The notes under the pieces: generated by a model
Told to the model about the DNA's origin: nothing
The model's database searches: none
What the model saw: only the letters and a program-made list of their open reading frames with translations
NCBI GenBank assembly: GCA_039714535.1
Contig: JBDLJC010000012.1
Coordinates: 13,755-77,754, forward strand
Length of the DNA stretch: 64,000 bases
Reading direction: 5' to 3'
Source of the DNA: JAGXFP01 sp039714535
Lineage (GTDB): Bacteria > Desulfobacterota > Desulfobulbia > Desulfobulbales > JAGXFP01
Position numbers and translations under genes: made by a program
Shown: piece after piece, positions 1 to 8,189 of the stretch
Numbering within the stretch: the first letter of the stretch is position 1
Layout: each line of letters starts with the position of its first letter

Positions 1-651
1 GAAACTCACGATACAATTGCACTTTCCTACGCACCGATCGTGGAACCACGAATTGTTATTAATGCAAATTCATATGCAGCTTTAGCTTACACGCTTCATA
101 TAAAGCATGGCCGAGATGAAATCAAAAATCTCGCAGCTGAACGTGTTACAAAACTAATCAATTGGATAGTAACTCAACAACACGATGACGGCTCTTGGGA
201 TTATTATGCTGATAAATTCGAAGGTAATTTTATCGACTGTTTCCATTCCTGTTTTGTCGTAAAGAATTTGCTGAAAATTCAAAAATCTATCCCGGAAAGC
301 AGTGAACTAATGAATCAGGTAGTCGAAAAAGGCTGGTCTTTTATACGAAATGAACTTTATGACGAGCAGCATGGCCTATGCCGCCGATTTTTCAAACGTG
401 CTCAGAAGGACCCTTTTCGTTGGGATTTATATGACCAGGCAGAATATCTTGGGCTTCTTGTTGATTTTGGCTTGCTGAATACCGCAAAACAATTTGTCGA
501 TCATGTCGAAAGCGTGTTTCGTAAGCAAGATGACTGGTTCTGTCGCATTGATGTTTTGGGCCGACCATGGGGTAAAAATTTTTTTCGCTGGGGAATTGTA
601 CCTTTTTTGTATCACAAGTCCCGTTTGGCTAAAGATATAGGCGATTATTAG
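1..651 (+). CDS. Alpha/alpha-toroid-like polysaccharide-locus protein (5' partial)
   Basis: The reading frame is open from base 1, so the gene begins upstream of the window; the GTG at 40 is only an internal codon. About 216 residues are visible. The sequence has the helical, aromatic-rich pattern of alpha/alpha-toroid proteins, with QQHDDGSWDY followed by an IDCFHSCFVVKNL helix. Similar proteins occur in exopolysaccharide and O-antigen loci, where database names are unreliable. It ends one base before the asparagine synthase ATG, so the two genes are probably co-transcribed. Function is unknown; a role in polysaccharide synthesis or modification is inferred from context only. Confidence 0.6.
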   Translation, partial: ETHDTIALSYAPIVEPRIVINANSYAALAYTLHIKHGRDEIKNLAAERVTKLINWIVTQQHDDGSWDYYADKFEGNFIDCFHSCFVVKNLLKIQKSIPESSELMNQVVEKGWSFIRNELYDEQHGLCRRFFKRAQKDPFRWDLYDQAEYLGLLVDFGLLNTAKQFVDHVESVFRKQDDWFCRIDVLGRPWGKNFFRWGIVPFLYHKSRLAKDIGDY

Positions 652-652
652 T

Positions 653-2491
653 ATGTGTGGAATTGTCGGAAAAGTTGGCTCCAAAGAATCTATCTCGGTT
701 GAACTTGATTATCTAAAACATCGAGGCCCAGATAGTGATGGCCAGGAATCACTCGACATATTTGGCAAGCATGTTCTTTTGGGACACACCCGCCTGTCAA
801 TTCTTGACCTGTCTCCGGCTGGACAACAGCCAATGCAGAGCCATGACAAGCGCTGGTGGTTAACTTATAACGGCGAAATATATAACCACAAGGAGTTAAG
901 GAAGCAGCTTACTACCAGATTTAGAGGAAATTCAGACACTGAAACGTTGATGGAATTAATCTCAGCCCAAGGGATTGAAGACACCCTCCCTCAACTTAAT
1001 GGTATGTTTGCCTTTGCAGCACTGGACACTCGAGAAGGGAAACTCTATCTAGTCCGTGACCCGTTCGGGATTAAACCCCTATATTACTCAAAAAATCCCA
1101 CCGGCTTTGCTTTCTCTTCCGAAGTGGGCGGTTTAAGAAACAACAATAGAAACACAGATGAACTCGATAAAGATGCGCTGCAACTCTTTCTCACACTGCG
1201 ATATACCCCGTCCCCCCAAACCCTCTGGTCTGGCATCCATCGTCTTCAGCCAGGACACCAGCTTTGTCTGGATATTAAAACAGGTGAGACCGAGACGTTA
1301 CGATATATCAAACCTGTAAAAGGAAGGTTTGTCGGGACAATTGATGATGCAACCGAGGCATACCATACACAACTTAAAGCGGCAATCCAGCGCCAACTAA
1401 TTTCAGATGTCCCCGTTGGAATTCTTTTGTCCGGTGGCATTGATTCGGCCCTCATCGCCGCCATGGCCAAGGGCTGCGGCACCGAACTCCCCTGCTTTAC
1501 CGTTGGGTTTGGTGGCGGACAGCCTGAATGCGAGATTAATGAAGCAAATGAAACCGCACAAGCCTTGGGATTACCTTTCTATTCTATAGAAACATCTCCG
1601 GACCAGTTGTGGAATGCCCTCCCCTTAATCGTCCAGTCTGTTGAAGAACCTCTTGGCACAACTTCAGTTATGCCTATGTGGTATCTGGTTAATCGAGCCA
1701 GAGAAAATGTCACTGTTGTCCTGGCTGGCCAAGGGAGCGACGAGCCATGGGGGGGGTATCGCCGATATCAGGCAGAAATGGTTCGCCGCTTATTCCCTTT
1801 CCATAGTCTCTGGAAATTGGCGACAAAAACAGCAAACCTAATTGGCAATACCCCGGAAATAATTGAGCGCGGCTTAAGGACACTATCAACCATTGATCTA
1901 GGAGAAAGAATTCTTGAAGCATGCGCTTTATTCTCCGAAAAAGAGCGATATCTATTAACGGGGAACAATTCTGACGGTAATGCTTTGCAGATCATTAACT
2001 ACTGGTTGAACTGGCTCTCTGGCTGCACATGTCAACCTACAGAAAGAATGATGCGTCTGGATTCTCGCATGAACCTGGCAGATGATCTTCTTTTATACGG
2101 AGACAAAATTTCCATGTCAGCTGCTCTTGAGGCAAGGGTCCCAATGCTTGACATTGAATTAGTAGGGTTTATAGAGACATTACCGCTTGATTTTCGTATT
2201 GCTCTCCGCAAAACGAAAATCGTCCACAAAAAAATGGCCGAACGATATTTACCATACTCAATTGTCCACCGAGAGAAGAAAGGGTTTCAGGTTCCCTTTG
2301 GGCCTTGGTCTCGTGGTATTTGGAAAGACAGAATAGAAAAGATACTTTTCGACAATAATGCACCTCATTTGACTCTATTAAGTCGGGAAGAAACAAAAAT
2401 ACTATGGGAACAACACCTGCGGGGCAAGCCCGATAGAAGTCGCCAGCTTTTTGCTTTGTTAATGCTTGCCATTTGGTGGAAACAGCAATGA
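653..2491 (+). CDS. asnB: Asparagine synthase (glutamine-hydrolysing)
   Basis: 612 residues, full length for the AsnB family. Met1 is followed by the class II glutamine amidotransferase nucleophile (MCGIVGK, Cys2), then the amidotransferase domain (about 1-210), then the synthetase domain with the PP-loop SGGIDS near residue 259. It makes asparagine from aspartate with ATP and glutamine-derived ammonia; homologues inside polysaccharide clusters may instead amidate sugar acids or related substrates. It starts one base after the upstream gene and its stop overlaps the ATG of the next glycosyltransferase, so it lies inside a polysaccharide operon. The family is clear; the true substrate in this setting is not. 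Confidence 0.9.
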   Translation: MCGIVGKVGSKESISVELDYLKHRGPDSDGQESLDIFGKHVLLGHTRLSILDLSPAGQQPMQSHDKRWWLTYNGEIYNHKELRKQLTTRFRGNSDTETLMELISAQGIEDTLPQLNGMFAFAALDTREGKLYLVRDPFGIKPLYYSKNPTGFAFSSEVGGLRNNNRNTDELDKDALQLFLTLRYTPSPQTLWSGIHRLQPGHQLCLDIKTGETETLRYIKPVKGRFVGTIDDATEAYHTQLKAAIQRQLISDVPVGILLSGGIDSALIAAMAKGCGTELPCFTVGFGGGQPECEINEANETAQALGLPFYSIETSPDQLWNALPLIVQSVEEPLGTTSVMPMWYLVNRARENVTVVLAGQGSDEPWGGYRRYQAEMVRRLFPFHSLWKLATKTANLIGNTPEIIERGLRTLSTIDLGERILEACALFSEKERYLLTGNNSDGNALQIINYWLNWLSGCTCQPTERMMRLDSRMNLADDLLLYGDKISMSAALEARVPMLDIELVGFIETLPLDFRIALRKTKIVHKKMAERYLPYSIVHREKKGFQVPFGPWSRGIWKDRIEKILFDNNAPHLTLLSREETKILWEQHLRGKPDRSRQLFALLMLAIWWKQQ

Positions 2492-3231
2492 AAGAGAACA
2501 TTAAATTCCTTGGTGTTTCCATGCACCCCTGGACTATGCAGGAAACTATCGAAGAAATTGCCCACCGTCTGGACGAAGGAGTATTTACTCAGCATGTGGT
2601 CGTTAATGTCGCAAAATTGGTTAACTCACAAAACGACAACTTCCTCAGGGAGTCCATAGACTCCTGCCACATAATCAATATCGACGGGACAGGAGTAGTC
2701 TGGGGAGGGAGATTAGTTGGGCATGACATCCCGGAACGAGTTGCCGGAATAGATATGTTCTTTGAACTTCTTTCATTAGCCAGCCGGCGACTAGAACCTG
2801 TTTACCTGCTTGGCGCCCAACCTGAGATCATAAAGGAAACAGTGGAAAAGCTGAGAATAACCTTTCCTGAACTTAAGATTGCCGGTTGGCATCATGGTTA
2901 TTTCTGGGATGATGAAGCGGCAATGGCAGAAGAAATAATGCGCTCAGGAGCCACTATGTTATTCGTAGCGATTAGTACACCAAAAAAGGAGTTGTTCATC
3001 ACCAGGTGGAGAGACAAGCTAGGAGTGAAATTCGCTATGGGAGTCGGAGGGACCTTTGACATAGTATCAGGAAAAACCAAACGGGCACCTAAGTTGATGC
3101 AGAATTTTGGTCTTGAGTGGTTCTACCGTGTCCTTCAGGAACCGCGGAGAATGTGGAAAAGATATCTTTTTACCAATACCAAATTTATGTTCTTATTGAT
3201 AAAAGAAATTACGGGAAAAATATTTAAGTAA
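2488..3231 (+). CDS. WecG/TagA/CpsF family glycosyltransferase
   Basis: 247 residues. I chose ATG 2488, which overlaps the asnB stop as ATGA, over the in-frame TTG at 2473. The family transfers N-acetylmannosamine or its uronic acid from UDP to a polyprenyl-linked sugar on the cytoplasmic face of the membrane, an early step of capsule, enterobacterial common antigen or teichoic acid linkage synthesis. Family hallmarks visible are the INIDGTGVVW segment, LLGAQPEI, the FVAISTPKKE strand and VGGTFDIVSGKTKRAP. The next gene is a UDP-GlcNAc 2-epimerase, which would make UDP-ManNAc, a matching donor or its precursor. The exact acceptor cannot be read from sequence. Confidence 0.88.
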   Translation: MKENIKFLGVSMHPWTMQETIEEIAHRLDEGVFTQHVVVNVAKLVNSQNDNFLRESIDSCHIINIDGTGVVWGGRLVGHDIPERVAGIDMFFELLSLASRRLEPVYLLGAQPEIIKETVEKLRITFPELKIAGWHHGYFWDDEAAMAEEIMRSGATMLFVAISTPKKELFITRWRDKLGVKFAMGVGGTFDIVSGKTKRAPKLMQNFGLEWFYRVLQEPRRMWKRYLFTNTKFMFLLIKEITGKIFK

Positions 3232-3295
3232 TCTATCCGGAATTTTTCTGCTTTTCAAAGTACAATTTATTAAAACTAAAAAGATTGGGGAAAAC

Positions 3296-4414
3296 TTGTC
3301 CTCCATAATTAAGATATTAAATATTGTTGGTGCCCGACCCAATTTCATGAAAATGGCCCCGATCATCGAGGCCATGAACAAGTATCCTGACCGGATCAAG
3401 CACCTGCTGGTCCATACCGGCCAGCATTACGATGAGAAGATGAGTAAGGCCTTCTTCAACGATCTGGGGATGCCAAAACCTGATATTGACCTCGAAGTTG
3501 GCTCAGGTAGCCATGCCCAGCAAACTGCTAAGATCATGATTGAATTTGAAAAAGTTTGTCTTACACATAAGCCTGACTTGGTGATCGTAGTCGGCGATGT
3601 CAACTCTACCATGGCCTGTACTATCACCGCCAAGAAACTGGGGATCAAGGTGGCCCATGTCGAAGCCGGGCTTCGCTCCCGTGACATGGGAATGCCAGAG
3701 GAGATCAACCGGCTTTGTACCGACGTCCTCTGCGACCTGCTTTTCACCACCGATCATTTTGCCGATAAAAATCTGCTCGTTGAAGGTGTGGCAAAAGAAA
3801 AAATAGTCTTTGTCGGCAATGTGATGATCGATACTCTGATCAAGCACAGGGAGATGGCAGGCAAACTTGAGTTGATGAATAAGCTTGGGTTGAAAACCCG
3901 CGGCTTCGCAACCTTAACTCTGCACCGGCCCTCAAATGTCGATGACAAGAAAACTCTTACCAGCATCCTTGAAGCTCTGACCGATATCAGTAAGCAACTA
4001 CCGATAATCTTTCCGATCCATCCTCGCACCAAGAAAATGGTTGAACAGTTTGGTCTCTCACATTATCTGGAATGCGGTCCAAAAATCAAGGGGATATGGA
4101 TCACCGAACCTTTGGGATACCTGGAGTTTCTCCATCTGAACATGAATGCGAAGATGGTCCTGACGGACAGTGGAGGCCTACAGGAAGAAACCACCGTCCT
4201 TAAAGTACCTTGTATTACCATGCGGGCCAACACCGAACGGCCTGTAACCTGTGAAGTTGGTACCAATATTATCGTGGGGAACAGCAAAGAAAATATTTTA
4301 GCCGCCGCAAACAGAATTCTGCATGGGGAGTCGCTAAAAGGAGAAATCCCAGAAAAATGGGACGGCGAAGCCGCTGAAAGAATTGTGGCCAATCTACTAA
4401 AAAAATTTAAATAA
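3296..4414 (+). CDS. wecB: UDP-N-acetylglucosamine 2-epimerase (non-hydrolysing)
   Basis: 372 residues, the normal family length. It interconverts UDP-GlcNAc and UDP-ManNAc. Motifs seen: VGARPNFMKMAPI near the N-terminus, HTGQHYDEKM, HVEAGLRSRDMGMPEEINR, and a C-terminal DSGGLQEE that binds UDP. The start is a TTG at 3296 preceded by GGGGA; no upstream ATG exists in frame. It is 64 bases behind the WecG-type gene and convergent with the epimerase/dehydrogenase pair, so this end of the cluster encodes most steps to UDP-ManNAc and, with a dehydrogenase, UDP-ManNAcA. Confidence 0.93.
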   Translation: MSSIIKILNIVGARPNFMKMAPIIEAMNKYPDRIKHLLVHTGQHYDEKMSKAFFNDLGMPKPDIDLEVGSGSHAQQTAKIMIEFEKVCLTHKPDLVIVVGDVNSTMACTITAKKLGIKVAHVEAGLRSRDMGMPEEINRLCTDVLCDLLFTTDHFADKNLLVEGVAKEKIVFVGNVMIDTLIKHREMAGKLELMNKLGLKTRGFATLTLHRPSNVDDKKTLTSILEALTDISKQLPIIFPIHPRTKKMVEQFGLSHYLECGPKIKGIWITEPLGYLEFLHLNMNAKMVLTDSGGLQEETTVLKVPCITMRANTERPVTCEVGTNIIVGNSKENILAAANRILHGESLKGEIPEKWDGEAAERIVANLLKKFK

Positions 4415-4447
4415 AATGATCCTTAACTATCTTATAGTTGACACGTT

Positions 4448-5479
4448 TTATATTAAATTACTTACATACCACTTTGTTGCCTTATCCAAACCCTCTTGCA
4501 CTGAAAAAAATGGCTCATAACCGATGAGTTCTTTGGCCTTTGAGATATCGGCCAGAGAATGAAGAACATCTCCGGCCCTGAAATCACGATATTGAGGAGC
4601 AGCATCCATGGCTGTTTCATTGTATTTTGAGACTCTTTCCTTGATCAATGTAAATAGTTCGGTAAGTGTAGTCCTTTCACCAAATGCAATGTTGTATACT
4701 TGGTTTGTGGCCTTTTCCTGATCTGCAGTAGCAGCCAGTAAATTTGCCTGAACACAATTGTCAATAAAGCAAAAATCCCTGCTGGTCTCTCCGGTACCAT
4801 TAATAAATACGGTTTCGTTCTTTATCAGACTATCGAACCACTTGGGAATAACGGCAGCGTAAGCACCGTTTGGATCCTGGCGCTGACCGAATATATTGAA
4901 GTACCTGAGTCCAATAGCTTTGAAGCCATATGACCTGGCAAAGACATCCGCATAAAGTTCATTGACCAGTTTGGTAACCGCATAGGACGAAAGAGGCTTG
5001 CCTATCTTATCTTCGACCTTTGGCAAACCAGGATGATCACCGTAAGTTGAACTTGAGGCGGCATATACAAATCTCTGCACCTCTTCATCTCGAGCCGCAA
5101 CAAGCATATTAAGAAAACCGCTTATATTGTTTTCATTGGCAAGGATTGGATCTCCAATCGACCTGGGTACTGACCCTAAAGCCGCCTGATGGAGGATATA
5201 GTCAACTCCTCTGCAAACTATTTTGCATGTTTCCAACTCTCGGATATCACCCTCAATAAAAGAGAACCTGCTCCACTGCTCTTTCGCAACAAGTCCTTGG
5301 ACCTCATCAAAATTATGCTGATAGCCGGTAGAAAAATTATCTAGGCCAACCACTTTCTGGTCCAATTCCAGCAAAGTCTCGAGAAGATTAGAACCGATAA
5401 ACCCGGCCACTCCGGTAACCAGCCATTTCTTAGGGGTTTTCTTTAGTTGTTCCTGAATTTTTTTATAAGCTGTTGTCAT
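4448..5479 (-). CDS. UDP-N-acetylhexosamine 4-epimerase, WbpP/TviC-like SDR
   Basis: 343 residues from ATG 5479, which has GAGG about ten bases upstream; the longer frame from 5539 would run into the upstream dehydrogenase gene and is unlikely. It is an extended short-chain dehydrogenase with the NAD-binding GVAGFIGSNLLE motif near residue 27 and the catalytic YAVTK (Y-x3-K) motif. SDRs of this type interconvert UDP-GlcNAc/UDP-GalNAc or their uronic acids. It follows the nucleotide-sugar dehydrogenase by 13 bases, so the two form an operon, the arrangement known from Vi antigen and WbpO/WbpP-type pathways. The substrate is inferred. Confidence 0.85.
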   Translation of the reverse strand: MTTAYKKIQEQLKKTPKKWLVTGVAGFIGSNLLETLLELDQKVVGLDNFSTGYQHNFDEVQGLVAKEQWSRFSFIEGDIRELETCKIVCRGVDYILHQAALGSVPRSIGDPILANENNISGFLNMLVAARDEEVQRFVYAASSSTYGDHPGLPKVEDKIGKPLSSYAVTKLVNELYADVFARSYGFKAIGLRYFNIFGQRQDPNGAYAAVIPKWFDSLIKNETVFINGTGETSRDFCFIDNCVQANLLAATADQEKATNQVYNIAFGERTTLTELFTLIKERVSKYNETAMDAAPQYRDFRAGDVLHSLADISKAKELIGYEPFFSVQEGLDKATKWYVSNLI

Positions 5480-5492
5480 TCTCAAATCGCCT

Positions 5493-6818
5493 CTACGCCG
5501 CAAAGACTTTGCCTTTTGTGTTTTTCCCGGCAAAAACATTCCGGGTATCTACGATTAAACTGGAATGTTCAAGTATAAAGTCATAATCATAGGCCGTATG
5601 ATCGGTAGCGACCAAAACACAGTCGACAGTTTCCAGATTACCAACTGAAAGATCTATACTCTTGAAATCAAAAGCATATTTCCTGACGGTATGGAGTTTC
5701 GGGATATGCGGATCGTTATAACTGATGCACGCGCCCTTTGCCAAGAGCAATTCCATTAATTTATATGAAGGAGATTCCCGATCATCATCCACATCTTTCT
5801 TGTATGCGGCCCCAAGGATAAGGATCCTGGAGTTTTTCAGGGCTTTTCCTTGCTCGTTTAACGCTTCCATGACCCGTTGCACGACAAAATATGGCATATT
5901 GGTATTGATCTCACCAGCAAGTTCTATGAACCTGGTCTGGATATCGAATTCTCTTGCCTTGGTCGTCAGGTAAAAGGGATCGATAGGAATACAATGCCCA
6001 CCCAAACCCGGCCCGGGGTAGAATGGCATATAGCCAAAAGGTTTGCTGGAAGCAGCCTTGATTACTTCAAAAATATCGATCCCCATCCGCAGACAGAGGA
6101 TTTTTAGTTCATTGACCAAAGCGATATTGACACTGCGGAAAATATTCTCTAACAGTTTAACCATCTCTGCTGATTGACTGGATGAGACAGGAACAACTCT
6201 GGTGATCGCCACTTCATAAGCTTTGCAGGCCAAATTTAATGAAAGATGGTCAGTACCTCCCACCACCTTGGGAATGTCAGCAGTGTCGAAATCAGGATTC
6301 CCCGGATCTTCACGCTCCGGGGAAAAAGCCAAACCGAAATCTACCCCCGCCTGCAAACCGCTTTCTTCCAGAAGAGGTTGCAATACTTCCACTGTAGTCC
6401 CAGGATAAGTAGTACTTTCCAGCACGATCAACTGACCTGGTCGAACGATTTTAGCTACCGCTCGACCTGTGGCCTTAATATACTTGAGATCCGGTTCACG
6501 GCTCTTGGTGAGTGGCGTTGGAACACAGATCAGCAGAACATCCGGTTCTCCCAGGTTGCTAAAATTACTGGTTGTCGTAAACAGCCCAGAATTTACATGG
6601 CCATTTAGATCTCCGGAAGAAATGTGCTTGATGTAACTTTCACCCCTTGCCAGTTTGTCGATCTTTATCTCATCGAGATCAAAACCGATAACCCTTACTC
6701 CCTTTTTCAGAAAAGTCAGGCTTAGGGGCAGACCAACATACCCAAGACCAATAACCCCTAGGGTAAAAGAGTTAGCCTCGATTTTAACTGCAAGGGACTT
6801 TAGTGAATCAGACGACAT
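5493..6818 (-). CDS. UDP-N-acetylhexosamine 6-dehydrogenase (WbpA/WbpO/TviB type)
   Basis: 441 residues with the three-domain UDP-glucose/GDP-mannose dehydrogenase layout: an N-terminal Rossmann motif GLGYVGLPLS, a central dimerisation region, the active-site cysteine in GPGLGGHCIPIDP, and a C-terminal UDP-binding domain. It oxidises C6 of a UDP-N-acetylhexosamine in two NAD-dependent steps to the uronic acid. With the neighbouring 4-epimerase it would make UDP-GalNAcA; with the 2-epimerase product it would make UDP-ManNAcA. The GlcNAc-versus-ManNAc choice cannot be settled by eye. It is the first gene of a minus-strand pair. Confidence 0.88.
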   Translation of the reverse strand: MSSDSLKSLAVKIEANSFTLGVIGLGYVGLPLSLTFLKKGVRVIGFDLDEIKIDKLARGESYIKHISSGDLNGHVNSGLFTTTSNFSNLGEPDVLLICVPTPLTKSREPDLKYIKATGRAVAKIVRPGQLIVLESTTYPGTTVEVLQPLLEESGLQAGVDFGLAFSPEREDPGNPDFDTADIPKVVGGTDHLSLNLACKAYEVAITRVVPVSSSQSAEMVKLLENIFRSVNIALVNELKILCLRMGIDIFEVIKAASSKPFGYMPFYPGPGLGGHCIPIDPFYLTTKAREFDIQTRFIELAGEINTNMPYFVVQRVMEALNEQGKALKNSRILILGAAYKKDVDDDRESPSYKLMELLLAKGACISYNDPHIPKLHTVRKYAFDFKSIDLSVGNLETVDCVLVATDHTAYDYDFILEHSSLIVDTRNVFAGKNTKGKVFAA

Positions 6819-6924
6819 TAAATTACAGCCTCGTTATTGTTTATGAGCAGTACTAATAAAACCAGAGAAGTACCGCAAGAGTGGTTGTCGACCACTAGAA
6901 AAGAAAGGCTTCGAAAAAAATCTT

Positions 6925-7364
6925 TTACCGGAACCCTTCCGCATTTTCTAAAACAACCCGAAATTCAACCCGGCGGGAGCGGACCTCGTTCTCGACCCAG
7001 CTTTTACTGACCACCGGATCGCGGCCATCAAAACCTACCGGCAACAGATGATCTATCAGTCATTGGTTGTGTTTTTAAGCTTGGGCTGTTGGAGAATGAA
7101 GCGCATCATGTTGGCGGACCTTTCCTGGGAAAGAAGCAGGTTGAGATGGTTCTTTTCCTCCTGGGTTTTGGCGCTGACGTAAATGGATGACGCAAAGCCC
7201 TCGATCATGATATCCTTTATCTGGCCAATAAATTCCGTCCTCATCAGGACTTTAACGAATCGCGGGAAGAACTTCTCTGTCACTCGCCTGGTCTTCCTGT
7301 TTGCCCAAATCAAATCACTTTTGAAAGCCCCAGCCCGGCCGGGAAAGATGACTGATAGGATCAT
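6925..7364 (-). pseudogene. OmpA C-terminal-like domain, frameshifted remnant
   Basis: The first 102 codons (7364-7056) contain GFASSIYVSAKTQEEKNHLN followed by LLSQERSANMMRFIL, the OmpA/MotB peptidoglycan-binding pattern. That frame stops at 7056. About seven codons later, in a different frame, the domain resumes with LPVGFDGRDPVV and ends RSRRVEFRVVLENAEGFR before a TAA at 6925, the usual end of an OmpA-like domain. The frames are therefore broken by an indel around 7050. No signal peptide or outer-membrane part precedes it, so it is also 5' truncated. It may once have been a cell-wall anchored envelope protein. Confidence 0.75.
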
Positions 7365-7386
7365 GTTGAATCATATACACAGTTAT

Positions 7387-7566
7387 TTAATTATTCTTAT
7401 AAGCCAACTCCATATAACTCGCCACCAATTCTTCCTTAACCAGATATCAATCCAACGTCTTACGAATCACGGTCTTGAATTATTCTAGAGGTGAAAAGTT
7501 AAGCTCGGTTGATATCTTTTCAGCATCTATAGCATAGCGGTGTGCATATTTTGTAGGATCTTCGTC
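7387..7566 (-). pseudogene. dTDP-glucose 4,6-dehydratase (RfbB) C-terminal relic
   Basis: Reading the minus strand gives YAHRYAIDAEKISTELNFSP, then a TAA in place of a sense codon, then FKTVIRKTLD, a TGA where the family has tryptophan, and YLVKEELVASYMELAYKNN before a TAA at 7387. This matches the end of RfbB-family dehydratases (RRYAIDA-KI--ELG, IRKT--WYL). Two in-frame stops and a missing N-terminus show it is dead. It sits between the OmpA-like remnant and the broken M50 gene and suggests that the polysaccharide cluster once extended here. Confidence 0.7.
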
Positions 7567-7570
7567 TTAA

Positions 7571-8189
7571 TCAACCGGTAATAAGCCCGTGGGCGAAGTT
7601 GGTGATTGGCATTATCATTTTAGGGATTATGCCGGTATAAAACAAGAGCAGGAGGAGAATAAACCCGAACCGTTCCATTTTATGGAAAAACATGGCTGCT
7701 TCGGTTGGTAGTAGACCGGTGATTATCCGGCTGCCGTCTAGGGGCGGGATGGGGATAAGATTGAAGAAGGCCAGCACCAGGTTGATCCAGATGCTGACCG
7801 CCACCATCTTGACCAACGGCCAGAGAATAGCCTGGGGTATAAAGGATCCGGTCTGGATGAGGAGTTTAATGGCAACGGCGCTGGCAATGGCTAGTAGCAA
7901 ATTGGAAGCGGGACCGGCTTGCAACCCACATCATGTCCTTGACCGGGTTTCTGAAATAGGCGGCGTTGACCGGTACCGGTTTGGCCCAGCCGATCTTCAT
8001 GATGATAAAGGCCAGGACCCCGATCGGGTCGAGGTGCTTCAGGGGGTTCATGGTCAAGCGCCCGGCATTGTGCGCGGTTGGATCGCCCAACCGCCATGCT
8101 ACATAGCCGTGGGAGAATTCATGAAAGGTAATGGCCAGCAGGAATGGCGGCGCCATAATGGCAATCTGCTGGATAATATTATTGGTCAT
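7571..8189 (-). pseudogene. M50 site-2-protease-like membrane metalloprotease, frameshifted
   Basis: The first part (8189 to about 7920) starts at an ATG with AAGGA upstream and carries the zinc motif HEFSH in ITFHEFSHGYVAWRLGD, then FRNPVKDMMWVA. The rest is in another frame: AGPASNLLLAIASAVA, then NLIPIPPLDGSRII with the second metal ligand, and closing membrane helices. Together they make a standard ~205-residue M50 protein. The break falls between WVA and AGPASN, as if two bases were lost near 7920. Both halves are otherwise well conserved, so a recent mutation or an assembly error is possible. Its start overlaps the upstream gene's stop by 11 bases. Confidence 0.8.

Noticed and set aside
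7571..8189. Programmed ribosomal frameshift in the M50 gene
   Set aside because: No slippery heptamer or downstream structure is visible at the junction; loss of two bases or an error is simpler.
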